Shown here one piece after another: positions 36,394-44,853 of a stretch of 64,000 nucleotides of DNA. Source of the DNA: Oleispirillum sp963678075 (lineage in GTDB: Bacteria; Pseudomonadota; Alphaproteobacteria; Rhodospirillales; Rhodospirillaceae); contig CAXXPK010000008.1 of NCBI GenBank assembly GCA_963678075.2, positions 62,001 to 126,000 of the forward strand, written 5' to 3'. Both the position numbers and the translations under genes were made by a program. Position 1 is the first letter of the stretch, and each line of letters begins with the position of its first letter. The notes beneath the pieces were generated by a model, which saw only the letters and a program-made list of their open reading frames with translations, was not told where the DNA came from and searched no databases.

Positions 36394-37981
36394 ACCACCA
36401 CCCGACTGGCGTGAACTGCAGGACCGCATCATCGGTCTGGGCGGAGATTCCATTAAGAAAAGCCATTACCCCGAGCTCCGCGACCGCCTGCGCGAACTGG
36501 AACGCTTTCGCTCCCTACTGGATCTGTCCTCCGACATTCTGCTGGTGATCGACATCGCCAGCGCCCGCATCGTCGATTGGAACGTCGCGGCGCGGACCGC
36601 CTTGGGGTGCGCATCGCCGCCGACCCTGACCGAAATCGAAGCGACCGCGATCGCCGTCCTCCTGCAAGAGGAAACGGCCAACCCCACCGAACACCCCCGC
36701 CGCACGACCCTTTCCGCCACCTTCCGCCGTGCCGACGGCAGCCGTTTCCCGGCGGAAATCGCGATCAGCATCGAGGCCGGAAACGGCAATCGACAGGCCA
36801 TCGCGGTTGGGCGCGACATCACCGAACGCATCGCGACCGAACGACGACTGCGGCGGGCGGCGACCGCCTGTTACAGGCGGTGGCGGCACGGGTGGCAAGC
36901 TCGGTCCACGCCAACGATATGGTGGCGCACATGTCCGGCGACGAGTTCGCGGTCCTGCTGGAGGATCTTGCCACCACCGAGGACGCCTCGAAGGTGGCGC
37001 GCAAGATTCTGTTGTCCTTTTCGGACCCCTTCGACCTCGACGGCTTCGTCTCCCTATCGATCGGGATATCCCTGTTCCCGGCCCACGGGCAAGGCACCAG
37101 CGCCCTCTTGCGCAATTGCGACACCGCCGTCCATCAGGCGAAAGAGGACGGCGGCGGACGCTTTCGAATCTATACCCACAACCTCACCAACACCGCCTTC
37201 AAGAACCTGCAAATCGAAACCAGCCTCCGCCGCTCGATCGAGGAGGGCGGCCTGGAACTGTACTATCAGCCACAAGTCCGCCTAAGCGACGACGGCCTGT
37301 GCGGCGGCGAGGCCTTGGTGCGCTGGCATCACCCGAAACGCGGGCTGATCCCGCCCGACGTCTTCATTTCGCGCGCCGAGGAAACCGGCCTGATCGTGCC
37401 GCCGGGCGCACGCCTGCTGCTGGATGCCTGCCATCGCGTCAAAAGCTGGCTGGATCAGGGATTGGCCGTGGTGCCGGTGGCGGTCAACGTCTCGGGCGTA
37501 CAGATCAACAGCAGCCCCATCGTCGAAACCGTCACCGAGGCCCTGAACCTGTCCGGCCTGCCCCCACCTGTTGAAACTGGAAATCACCGAAAGCTTCGCC
37601 ATGCGCGGCACCCAGGAATCCATGGACCGCCTGCATGCCTTGCGCGCCCTGGGAGTGGAACTGGCGATCGACGACTTCGGCACCGGCTATGCCTCGCTGT
37701 CGTATTTGCGGGATCTGAAAATCGACCGCGAGTTCGTGCACAACGTCCCCGACCACCGCGGCGACTGCGCGATCATCGAGGCGATCGTCGCGATGGCCCA
37801 CGGCCTTGGCCTGCTGGTGGTCGCCGAGGGCGTCGAAACCGAAGGCCAGAAGGCCTTCCTGAAACGGGCCGGACGCGACGTCATGTAGGGGGCTATCTGG
37901 GGGGGGGGGCGGCCGGCCCCGGCGCGGGATTTCGAAACGCAGTGCCTGCGCCCCATCCATCCCAACCGGGAGCAGGGGTGA
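36377..37981 (+). pseudogene. PAS-GGDEF-EAL cyclic di-GMP protein, multiply broken
   Basis: The start (ATG 36377) overlaps ercA by 17 bases. The N-terminus DWRELQDRIIGLGGDSIKKS is the pattern found in sensor proteins paired with ercA, followed by a PAS domain (ELERFRSLLDLSSDILLVID ... VGRDITERIATERRLRRA). Near 36868 this joins GDRLLQAVAARV in a new frame, so about 80 residues, the first half of GGDEF, are lost; the active site reads SGDEF. The EAL domain follows (GGEALVRWHHPKRG, NVSGVQIN) with a one-base C loss near 37569, then DDFGTGYASLSYL and VAEGVETEGQK. At 37886-37888 a TAG stands where the family has Gln (DVM-Q-GY), next to an 11-base G tract. Confidence 0.82.
37899..37909 (+). repeat. 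Poly-G tract, 11 bases
   Basis: Eleven consecutive G in the last codons of the EAL domain, at the position of LGGRPAP. The surrounding frame is disturbed. Confidence 0.9.
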
Positions 37982-38027
37982 CAGAAATCCGGCTTTAGAA
38001 CATAGTACCGGCCTCTTCGGGGGGTTC

Positions 38028-38873
38028 GTGGGAGGCAACTTGCTCAACATCCGTCCGGTGGTCTTCGTTGTCGGGCTGCCGCTGTTCGCCGCCCTGCCCT
38101 TTTCCTTCAGCAGCGCCGAACTCAGCTATACCGACGGCGTCTTCGAGGCGATGTCCGGACTGACCACCACCGGCTCCACCATCCTGGCCAAAATCGAGGA
38201 CCAGACCCCCAGCATCCTGATCTGGCGTTCCACCCTGCAATGGCTGGGCGGCATCGGCATCATCCTGATGGCGGTGACGCTGCTGCCGGTGCTGCGGGTC
38301 GGCGGCATGCAGATATTCAAGACCGAGGCCTTCGACACCCCGGAAAAGATTTTTCCCGAATCAGCCCGATCGCCCTGCGCCTGGTCATCGTTTACGCCGG
38401 GCTGACCGCGATCTGGACCGGTCTTTACTGGGCGGCGGGAATGACCCCCTTCGACGCCGTCAACCACGCGATGACAACCCTGTCCACCGGGGGGGGGGGG
38501 GGGGACCGCGCAGGACTCCCTTGGCCATTGGCGCTCGCCCGCCATTCTGCTGGTCGCCACCGCGGGCATGATCGTCGCCGCTCTTCCCTTCGCCCTGTAC
38601 CTGCACGCGGCACGCGCGGTCTGGGCCCCTCTGTTCAAGGACGAGCAGGTGCGGACCTTCCTGATCGTGCTGGCCGGAGCCACCGCGATCTCCGGCGCCT
38701 CGACCGCAATTTCCAACGTCGGGCCGGGATTCGGCGACATCATCGGTCCCTCTGGAAACTTTTTCACTTTGCCGAACGCCGCGAAATGGATCCTCTCCTT
38801 CGGCATGCTGGTGGGGCGACTGGAAATTCTGTCCATTCTGGTCCTGTTCCAGCCATCCTTCTGGCGGGAATAA
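38028..38873 (+). pseudogene. trkH: Potassium uptake protein TrkH, multiply deleted and frameshifted
   Basis: TrkH is the K+-translocating membrane subunit of Trk, normally about 480 residues. Pieces seen, in order: NLLNIRPVVFVVGL joined to PLFAALPFSFSSAELSY (loss of about 70 residues, first hairpin), the first selectivity loop EAMSGLTTTGSTIL, LQWLGGIGIILMAVTLLPVL, a frameshift near 38359 (three C instead of four), the second loop cut by a 16-base G tract in TTLSTGG, LLVATAGMIVAALPFALYLH, then LAGATAISG joined to ASTAISNVGPGFGDIIG, with some 190 residues including the third loop missing, and the normal end RLEILSILVLFQPSFWRE. No working channel can be made. Confidence 0.85.
38489..38504 (+). 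repeat. Poly-G tract, 16 bases
   Basis: Sixteen consecutive G replace the codons after TTLSTGG in the second pore loop of trkH, where relatives have FST or YST. Confidence 0.92.
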
Positions 38874-38881
38874 GACAACGA

Positions 38882-38905
38882 AAAAGGCCGGTTTCCCGGC
38901 CTTTT
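38882..38905. terminator. Bidirectional rho-independent terminator
   Basis: A 10 bp stem AAAAGGCCGG/CCGGCCTTTT with a 4-base loop lies between convergent trkH and the lipoprotein gene; T-rich on both strands. Confidence 0.85.
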
Positions 38906-38924
38906 CTCCCGATTCCTTAACCCG

Positions 38925-39545
38925 TCAGAGCGCCAACGTCTCGGGCAGATACTGGCGCAGATTGTCGGCCATCACGCGATCGAACTCCTGCCCCAGCTTT
39001 TGCATCAGTTCGTACCACGCCCGTTCGCGATCGTTCAGCGAAGCGCCCTCCTGCACCGTCAGGCTGCGGTGCGCCACCGTCTCGACATCGCCATGATAGC
39101 TGCGGGGCGGATCGTCCAGGGAAATCCGCGCCCGCAGGGTCGCGTCGTAGCGCTCCGACGGCTCGTCGGTGAAGGCGCCCTTGATCCCGGCCTTGGTCTT
39201 CAGCTTGGTTTCCACCACCTTGGCGTCAAGAATCGTGAAGCGCGCCACCGCGCGTCCCGAACGCAACGGCTGCAAACGGTCCGGCGCCCACTGCCGCGCC
39301 ATCCGCTCCGGCGAAATCGGCATCAGATGCTCGACATTTGGGGACGCGAAGCTGGGCTTGTAATCGCTGACAATATCGACCCGCAGCGCCTGGATCGGCA
39401 AGGGATCGGATTGGGAAAAACGGATGTCGGGATAGGTCGGAGCGGGCGGCGTGCTGGTGCAGGCGGCAACCCCGGCCAACGCGACCGCCGCGACGAAGCC
39501 TTGCAGCGCGGCGCGACGAGACGGCAGGAACGGAAGAAGCGACAT
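38925..39545 (-). CDS. Predicted lipoprotein, unknown function
   Basis: The product is 206 residues from the ATG at 39545: an Arg-containing signal peptide (MSLLPFLPSRRAALQGFVAA) and a lipobox LAGVAAC, then a periplasmic domain (YPDIRFSQSDPLPIQALRVD, ISPERMARQWAPDRLQPLRS, ARFTILDAKVVETKLKTKAG, RYDATLRARISL). The pattern of a Tyr-rich N-part followed by a beta-rich domain is seen in conserved lipoproteins of Rhodospirillales; I cannot give a function. A GGAGAC ribosome-binding site lies 6 bases upstream. It follows the hslO relic by 28 bases on the same strand and ends before a terminator. Confidence 0.7.
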   Translation of the reverse strand: MSLLPFLPSRRAALQGFVAAVALAGVAACTSTPPAPTYPDIRFSQSDPLPIQALRVDIVSDYKPSFASPNVEHLMPISPERMARQWAPDRLQPLRSGRAVARFTILDAKVVETKLKTKAGIKGAFTDEPSERYDATLRARISLDDPPRSYHGDVETVAHRSLTVQEGASLNDRERAWYELMQKLGQEFDRVMADNLRQYLPETLAL

Positions 39546-39573
39546 GGGCGGTCTCCTTAGGGTGGGAACGCGG

Positions 39574-39776
39574 TCAATCCGACTTGTCTGATTTAAGATC
39601 TTTCGCGTCGAACGCATAGCGCGTCTTGCAAAAATCGCATGTGACCTCGACCACGCCCTGGGCATCGGCGGCGGCGTCGATGTCGGCAGGCGACAGGGCG
39701 GCCAAAACCGCACGCAGGCGAGGGCGCCCAACGTGAACGGCAGCACGAGGTCCATGCTGCGCGCCTCTTGCATCAT
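39574..39776 (-). pseudogene. hslO: Relic of Hsp33 redox chaperone gene
   Basis: Only the two ends of an Hsp33 gene remain in about 200 bases, against some 900 in relatives. The start overlaps the argF stop (ATGA at 39773-39776) and encodes MMQEARSMDLVLPFTLGALA, an Hsp33-like N-terminus. The end, in another frame, encodes LAALSPADIDAAADAQGVVE followed by VTCDFCKTRYAF, the C-terminal zinc CxxC motif of Hsp33. The core domain and the first zinc Cys pair are gone. Hsp33 is a cytosolic holdase activated by oxidation. The argF-hslO order is usual in this group and supports the identification. Confidence 0.75.
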
Positions 39777-40723
39777 GAAATCTTGCCCAGGCACCAGACC
39801 ATGATCGCTTTTTGCGCATGCAGGCGATTTTCCGCCTCGTCCCAGACCACCGATTGCGGCCCGTCCATCACCTCGTCGGTGACTTCCTCGTTACGGTGGG
39901 CCGGCAGGCAGTGCATGAACAGCGCCTGCGGCTTGGCCTTTGCCATCAGGGCACGATTGACCTGATGGGGCATCAACAGGCTGGAACGGTCGGTATCGGT
40001 GTCATGCATCGACAGCCAGGTATCGGTGACCACGCAATCGGCGCCGTCCACCAGCTCCCGTGGGTCGCGCCCGACCACGATGGTGCCGCCCTGGCGGCGC
40101 GCCGCCTCGACGATCACCGGATCGGGCTCCAAACCCTCGGGGCAGGCCAGACGCATTTCGAAACCGAACTTCGGCGCCGCCTCGATCCACGACTGCGCGA
40201 CATTGTTGCCGTCGCCGGTCCAGGTCACCACCTTGCCCTCGATCGCACCGCAATGCTGTTCGAAGGTGGCCAGGTCGGCCATCACCTGACAGGGGTGGGT
40301 TTCATCGGTCAGACCGTTAATCACCGGCACCGAGGCGTGATCCGCCAATTCGTGCAAGGTGGCGGGATCGAAGGTGCGGATCATCAGAATATCGACATAG
40401 CGCGACAGCACGCGGGCGGCATCGGGGATGGTTTCGCACCGCCCCAGTTGCGTGTCCTGGTGCGACAGCACGACGACATCGCCGCCCAACTGCGTCATCC
40501 CAACCTGGAACGACACCCGGGTCCGGGTCGATGGCTTTTCGAAAATCATCGCCAGGGTCTTGCCCGCCAGCGGGCGGCGCAGCGCCTCGGGCGCGGTGCC
40601 GTTACGATAGTGCGCGGCAAGATTGAGGATGCGCCGCAGCGCCCCGACATCAATCGCCGAGATGTCCAGAAAGTGGCGCGGCGGCGGCGCCCGCGACGGC
40701 ACCCGCGAAGAGGTGGTCATCAT
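39773..40723 (-). CDS. argF: Ornithine carbamoyltransferase
   Basis: The product is 316 residues. It makes citrulline from ornithine and carbamoyl phosphate in arginine synthesis. Carbamoyl-phosphate binding is shown by STRTR at residues 65-69 and HPCQVMADL; ornithine binding by DTWLSMHD and the catalytic FMHCLPAHRNEEV. The ATG at 40723 overlaps the argD TGA (ATGA) and the stop overlaps the hslO relic in the same way, so argD-argF-hslO is one coupled transcript. No damage is seen. Confidence 0.95.
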   Translation of the reverse strand: MMTTSSRVPSRAPPPRHFLDISAIDVGALRRILNLAAHYRNGTAPEALRRPLAGKTLAMIFEKPSTRTRVSFQVGMTQLGGDVVVLSHQDTQLGRCETIPDAARVLSRYVDILMIRTFDPATLHELADHASVPVINGLTDETHPCQVMADLATFEQHCGAIEGKVVTWTGDGNNVAQSWIEAAPKFGFEMRLACPEGLEPDPVIVEAARRQGGTIVVGRDPRELVDGADCVVTDTWLSMHDTDTDRSSLLMPHQVNRALMAKAKPQALFMHCLPAHRNEEVTDEVMDGPQSVVWDEAENRLHAQKAIMVWCLGKIS

Positions 40724-41898
40724 GGGGTTTCCTTCCACGTCTCGCACACCCGATCGAGAATCGCCATGGCGGCCTCGATATGCCCCGCATCGATCGTCAG
40801 GGGCGGCACGAAACGTAACGTGTTGTCGCCCGCGGGAACGGCCAGCAGCCCTTCCTCGAACAGGCGGTTGACCAAATCGCTATTGGTGACGCGGCATTTC
40901 AGACCCGCCATCAGGCCAAGGCCGCGCACTTCCTCGAACAACGCCGGGAAGCGGACGACCCGTTCGGCCAGGGCGCTCCGCAAGACCGCCGCCACGGTAT
41001 TGACGCGATCAAGGAAACCGGGATCCTCCATCACGTCGAGGACCGCGTTCGCCGCCGCCATCGCCAGCGGATTGCCGCCGAAGGTGGAGCCGTGGGACCC
41101 CGCCGTCATGGCCCGCGCCGCCCGTTCGGTGGCCAGACAGGCCCCGACCGGGAATCCCCCGCCCAGGCCCTTGGCGATCGCCATCACGTCCGGCGTCACC
41201 CCCGACCATTCGTGGGCGAACAGCTTGCCGGTCCGGCCCATGCCGCACTGCACCTCGTCTAACATCAGCAGGACATCGTTGGCGTCGGCCAATTCCCGCA
41301 TCCGCCGCAGGTAATCGAAATCGGCGGCGCGCATGCCGCCCTCGCCCTGCACCGGTTCCAGCAGGATCGCCGCCGTCTCCGGCCCGACCACGGCCTTGGC
41401 CGCCGCCGGACAGCCAAAGGCGACACGGTCGAAACCCGCCGTTTCAGGGCCGAAACCGTGCTTGCCCTTGGCCTGATCGCCCGCCGCCACGGTGGCCAAC
41501 GTGCGCCCATGGAAAGCCGTGCTCATCACCACGATGCGGTAGCGTTCCGGGCGGCCCTTATCGAATTGATAACGCCGGGCGATCTTGATGGCGCACTCGT
41601 TCGCCTCCGCCCCCGAATTGCCGAAGAACACGGTGTCGGCGAAAGTCATGTCAACCAAGCGCGCGGCGGCCCGTTCCTGACCGGCGATGCGATAGAGGTT
41701 GGAGCAATGCCACAATTTCTCCGCCTGCGCCTTTAGGGCCGCCACCAGATGCGGGTGGCAGTGTCCCAACGCGCAAACCGCGATACCGGCGGCGAAGTCC
41801 AGGAATCGTCGTCCGTCCGCCGCGATCAGCCAGGGGCCTTCGCCCCGTTCGAAAACGACGTCAAACCGCGCATAGGTCGGCATCACGGACGGGATCAC
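40720..41898 (-). CDS. argD: Acetylornithine aminotransferase (also possible succinyldiaminopimelate aminotransferase)
   Basis: The product is 392 residues from a GTG at 41898 with GAGGAGGAG upstream. It is a class III PLP aminotransferase: FFGNSGAEANECAIKIARR, FHGRTLATVAAGDQ, LLEPVQGEGGM, LLMLDEVQCGMGRTG and the Schiff-base Lys in MAIAKGLGGGFPVGA. ArgD transfers the amino group of N-acetylornithine to 2-oxoglutarate; the enzyme commonly also serves lysine synthesis. It is first in the argD-argF run. The 204 bases upstream hold no gene. Confidence 0.94.
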   Translation of the reverse strand: MIPSVMPTYARFDVVFERGEGPWLIAADGRRFLDFAAGIAVCALGHCHPHLVAALKAQAEKLWHCSNLYRIAGQERAAARLVDMTFADTVFFGNSGAEANECAIKIARRYQFDKGRPERYRIVVMSTAFHGRTLATVAAGDQAKGKHGFGPETAGFDRVAFGCPAAAKAVVGPETAAILLEPVQGEGGMRAADFDYLRRMRELADANDVLLMLDEVQCGMGRTGKLFAHEWSGVTPDVMAIAKGLGGGFPVGACLATERAARAMTAGSHGSTFGGNPLAMAAANAVLDVMEDPGFLDRVNTVAAVLRSALAERVVRFPALFEEVRGLGLMAGLKCRVTNSDLVNRLFEEGLLAVPAGDNTLRFVPPLTIDAGHIEAAMAILDRVCETWKETP

Positions 41899-42102
41899 TT
41901 GAACTCCTCCTCTTTGGCTGGCCCGCCTTTCGCGGGAACGCCGGTTGATCGCGAAAACACTTCAGGCGGTGGGTCCGTCCACCGCCTGGAATCCGGACGG
42001 GCCGGACGAAGGCCCTACCCGGCTCCAGAAAGAAAGCGCCTATTAGAAGAGAGCGGCATCGGCGGCGTCAAGCTCTTTCGCGCAAGAAAATAACGGGCTT
42101 CT

Positions 42103-42963
42103 CTACGCCTTCAACTTATAGCCGATACGGAACAGATGCTGCGCCGACCACACCAGGAACAGGTTGCCGACGGTCAGAACCGCCAGATATAGCCAAACGC
42201 CCCCCCCCGTCACCCCCAGGAAACCGCCCCGGAAGCCATCGATCATGTAAAAGAACGGATTGACGTGGGCCAGCACGCGCAAGGCGGTGGGCAGATGGTC
42301 TATGGAATAGAAGGTGCCGGACAAGAACGACAGCGGCGCAATGATGAAGTTGCTGACCACCGTCGATTGGTCGAACTTCTCCGCCCAGATTCCGGTCAGA
42401 ACGCCCACCGCCGACATCATCATGTTGGCCTCGATCGCGAAGACCACCACCATCCAGGGCGAGGCCACCGGCAACGGCGCATAGATCGCCAGGGCCGCCG
42501 CCACCACCACGCCGACCAGAAGGCCGCGTACCATGCCGCCGCCGATATAGGCAATCGCCAGTTCCCAGGGCGACAGGGGCGGCATCAGAATATCGACGAT
42601 GCTGCCCTGCATCTTGGAAATCACCAGCGAGGACGAGGTATTGGCAAAGGCGTTCTGAATCATCGTCATCATCACCAGACCGGGCAGCAGAAACTGTTCG
42701 AACGGCACGCCGCCCATCTCTCGCCCGCCACGCCCCATCGACAGGGCGAAGATCGCCATGAAGATCAAGGTGCTGATCACCGGCGCCGCGACGGTCTGCA
42801 ACCAGACCTTAAGAAAACGGCGGACCTCCTTGGCCAGCAGGGTATGGAAACCGATCCAGTTGATCGGCCCCAGCGGAGTCATACGGTCGGGAAAAATCGG
42901 GGTCATCGCGTGCAAGGCCTGGATGAAAAGCCGATCATCGGCTCCGGTCCAAGCATATGACAT
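42103..42963 (-). CDS. ABC-2 type transporter permease
   Basis: The product is up to 286 residues with six hydrophobic segments, of the ABC-2 membrane family (INWIGFHTLLAKEVRRFLKV, TLIFMAIFALSMGRGGREMG, FEQFLLPGLVMMTMIQNAFA, IAPLSFLSGTFYSIDHLP, HVNPFFYMIDGFRGGFLG). Family members of this type (YadH-like) export lipids, polysaccharide or drugs with a separate ATPase; none is adjacent here. Starts at 42963, 42906 or 42882 are all possible and none has a clear ribosome-binding site. It ends in TAG and is divergent from the carbonic anhydrase gene. Confidence 0.85.
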   Translation of the reverse strand: MSYAWTGADDRLFIQALHAMTPIFPDRMTPLGPINWIGFHTLLAKEVRRFLKVWLQTVAAPVISTLIFMAIFALSMGRGGREMGGVPFEQFLLPGLVMMTMIQNAFANTSSSLVISKMQGSIVDILMPPLSPWELAIAYIGGGMVRGLLVGVVVAAALAIYAPLPVASPWMVVVFAIEANMMMSAVGVLTGIWAEKFDQSTVVSNFIIAPLSFLSGTFYSIDHLPTALRVLAHVNPFFYMIDGFRGGFLGVTGGGVWLYLAVLTVGNLFLVWSAQHLFRIGYKLKA

Positions 42964-43009
42964 GCGCGCCGCCCATCCACAACCCCGTCACGGTTCAAAC
43001 TCCCGTTGG

Positions 43010-43029
43010 TTTGCCCTATCATGGGCAAA
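43010..43029. promoter_or_regulatory. Inverted repeat, possible operator between divergent genes
   Basis: TTTGCCC and GGGCAAA form a perfect 7 bp inverted repeat around TATCAT, 32 bases before the carbonic anhydrase ATG and 47 bases from the permease start. The short spacer fits a dimeric regulator better than a terminator, since no T run follows. Confidence 0.4.
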
Positions 43030-43060
43030 TGATCGCGCCCGCCGCCCGCCAAGGAGCCTC

Positions 43061-43671
43061 ATGCCCGACATTTCCCGACTGCAAGACGGTTTCCGCGCAT
43101 TCCGAACCGCCTATTTCGAGCACAAGCCCGAGATCTATGGCGAATTGACCCGACACGGACAGAAACCGAAATTCCTGATCATCGCCTGCTCCGATTCCCG
43201 TATCGATCCCGCGATCCTGTTCGGCGCGGAACCGGGGGAAATGTTCGTCATCCGCAACATCGCCGGTCTGGTGCCTCCCTATCAGCCGGATGGGATGTGC
43301 CACGGCACCAGCGCCGCCATGGAATTCGTGGTCAGGGACCTGAAGGTCGAGCACGTTATCGTCCTGGGGCATTCCTCCTGCGGCGGCATCGCGAGCCTCT
43401 GCGGCACCGAACACGGCACTCCCCGGACCGGGATTTCATCGTGCCCTGGATGGCGCTGGCCCCCTCAACGGAGGGAGTCGGCCACGGCGACCCGCGCGAA
43501 CTCGAACAAGCCGCGATCCGTGGGTCCCTTGCAAATCTGCGCGGCTTTCCCTGGATCGCCGAGGCCGCCGAGGCCGGGCGTCTGTCGCTTCACGGCTGGT
43601 GGTTCGACATGAACGAAGGTTCCCTATGGTGCCTGAACGCAGCCACCAACGCGTTTCAGCCATTGACGTAA
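43061..43671 (+). pseudogene. Beta-carbonic anhydrase, frameshifted
   Basis: The start at 43061 has AAGGAG upstream. The first 120 residues match beta-carbonic anhydrase, which hydrates CO2: zinc ligands and catalytic pair in IIACSDSRIDP and LGHSSCGGIASL, plus FVIRNIAGLVPPY and TSAAMEFVVRDLKVEHVIVL. Near 43420, in a CCCC-containing stretch, the frame shifts by one; the rest, DRDFIVPWMALAPSTEG, SLANLRGFPWIAEAAEAGRL and LHGWWFDMNEGSLWCL, is the normal C-terminal half. All zinc ligands precede the break. One missing or extra base restores the gene, so sequencing error is possible. It is divergent from the ABC permease. Confidence 0.85.
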
Positions 43672-43725
43672 ACGCTCCATCACTCCGATGACGAACCGCC
43701 CGCCGGACGGTGCTATGATCCCCGG

Positions 43726-44343
43726 ATGACGGACTCAACGACACCGAAAAACCGCCGCGCCGCGCCGCGCCGCATCACCGCCTCGTACCTAGAGAACGCG
43801 GCGCTGTTCTATTTGCAGCGCTTCGACAGCACCGCCCGGAATTTGCGCCGCGTTCTGGACCGCAAGGTCCGGCGCGCCGCCTTGCATCCAGAGTCCAAAA
43901 TCGATCTAGCGCAGGTGGACGCCTGGATCGAGGCAGTGGTCGGAAAAATGACCCGCCTTGGCTACATCGACGACACCCGCACCGCCGCCACCAAGGCCCG
44001 CGGCCTGTTCGCGCACGGCACCCCGCCCGCGATGATCCGCCGCCGCCTGCGCGCCGCCGGAGCCGAGGACGACGCGGTGGCCGCCGCGCTGGACGGGCTT
44101 TTCCGCGAGGAAGGGGGAAACCTGGATTTCAGGGCCGCCGTCGCGCTGGCGCGCCGCCGCCGCCTGGGACCATTCCGCCCGGCGGAGGCCAGGAGCGACC
44201 GCCGCAACAAGGATTTGGCGGCGCTGGCGCGGGCCGGCTTCGATTTCGATACCGCGCGCCGCGTCATCGACGCCGCCGACGCGGCGAACCTGATGCCGGA
44301 CGATCAGGACGGTGGATTCACCGGAATCGGATCCACCGCATAG
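43726..44343 (+). CDS. recX: RecX-family regulatory protein
   Basis: The product is 205 residues, helical and Arg/Ala-rich: ENAALFYLQRFDSTARNLRR, VVGKMTRLGYIDDTRTAATK, GTPPAMIRRRLRAAGAEDDA and ARAGFDFDTARRVIDAAD. These are the three-helix repeats of RecX, which binds RecA filaments and limits their activity. Alphaproteobacterial RecX is usually unlinked to recA, as here. It ends in TAG and overlaps the convergent hypothetical gene by 40 bases. Confidence 0.85.
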   Translation: MTDSTTPKNRRAAPRRITASYLENAALFYLQRFDSTARNLRRVLDRKVRRAALHPESKIDLAQVDAWIEAVVGKMTRLGYIDDTRTAATKARGLFAHGTPPAMIRRRLRAAGAEDDAVAAALDGLFREEGGNLDFRAAVALARRRRLGPFRPAEARSDRRNKDLAALARAGFDFDTARRVIDAADAANLMPDDQDGGFTGIGSTA

Positions 44344-44732
44344 GTATCATTGCCATCCAGCGCACAGGTCGAAATTTCCGGTTTCAGGGTGCGACGCAAA
44401 TGCGCGACGACACCGTCGCGATATTCCGACTTGACGAAGGACCAGGTAACGAACACCCCGCCCCGCGCCTCGTACCCGGTGATTTCCGTATTGTCCTGCG
44501 CGCGCTCGATCAATGCCCCCAGGTCGTCCGCCGCGCACACGAACACCCAACCCGGCTTGAGGCCGCGGCGGAAAAACGCGGCGACGCCACCCCGTCCGCC
44601 CAAACCGACAGCATCGGGACGGACCATCAGCAGTTTCCAGAACCGACCCTTGTCATTCTTTTCCCATGGGATATCCATGGGGGCTTCGGCAACCAGAGTC
44701 GTCTCGGCTCGCTTCAGAAACCCGAACACCAT
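44304..44732 (-). CDS. Hypothetical protein, 142 residues
   Basis: The product begins MVFGFLKRAETTLVAEAPMD and continues IPWEKNDKGRFWKLLMVRPD, GVAAFFRRGLKPGWVFVCAA, LGALIERAQDNTEITGYEAR and GGVFVTWSFVKSEYRDGVVA. It has no signal peptide or clear membrane helix and looks like a small alpha/beta cytosolic protein. I do not recognise the family. It is convergent with recX (40-base overlap) and divergent from the cupin gene. Codon use and GC content look native. Confidence 0.55.
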   Translation of the reverse strand: MVFGFLKRAETTLVAEAPMDIPWEKNDKGRFWKLLMVRPDAVGLGGRGGVAAFFRRGLKPGWVFVCAADDLGALIERAQDNTEITGYEARGGVFVTWSFVKSEYRDGVVAHLRRTLKPEISTCALDGNDTYAVDPIPVNPPS

Positions 44733-44778
44733 CCCCTTCCCGTGTCCATCCGCACCGGCACAACGGAACGATTGACGC

Positions 44779-44840
44779 TAATACGACACCAATGCATACG
44801 TATTTAATATAAATTCCACAAATCTTTAACAATTCCAAGA
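44779..44840. promoter_or_regulatory. AT-rich divergent promoter region
   Basis: A markedly AT-rich patch (with ATACGTATTTAATATAAATT) in otherwise GC-rich DNA between the hypothetical gene at 44732 and the cupin at 44854. It probably holds promoters for both; exact -10/-35 elements cannot be fixed. Confidence 0.4.
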
Positions 44841-44853
44841 ATTGCAGCAAACC

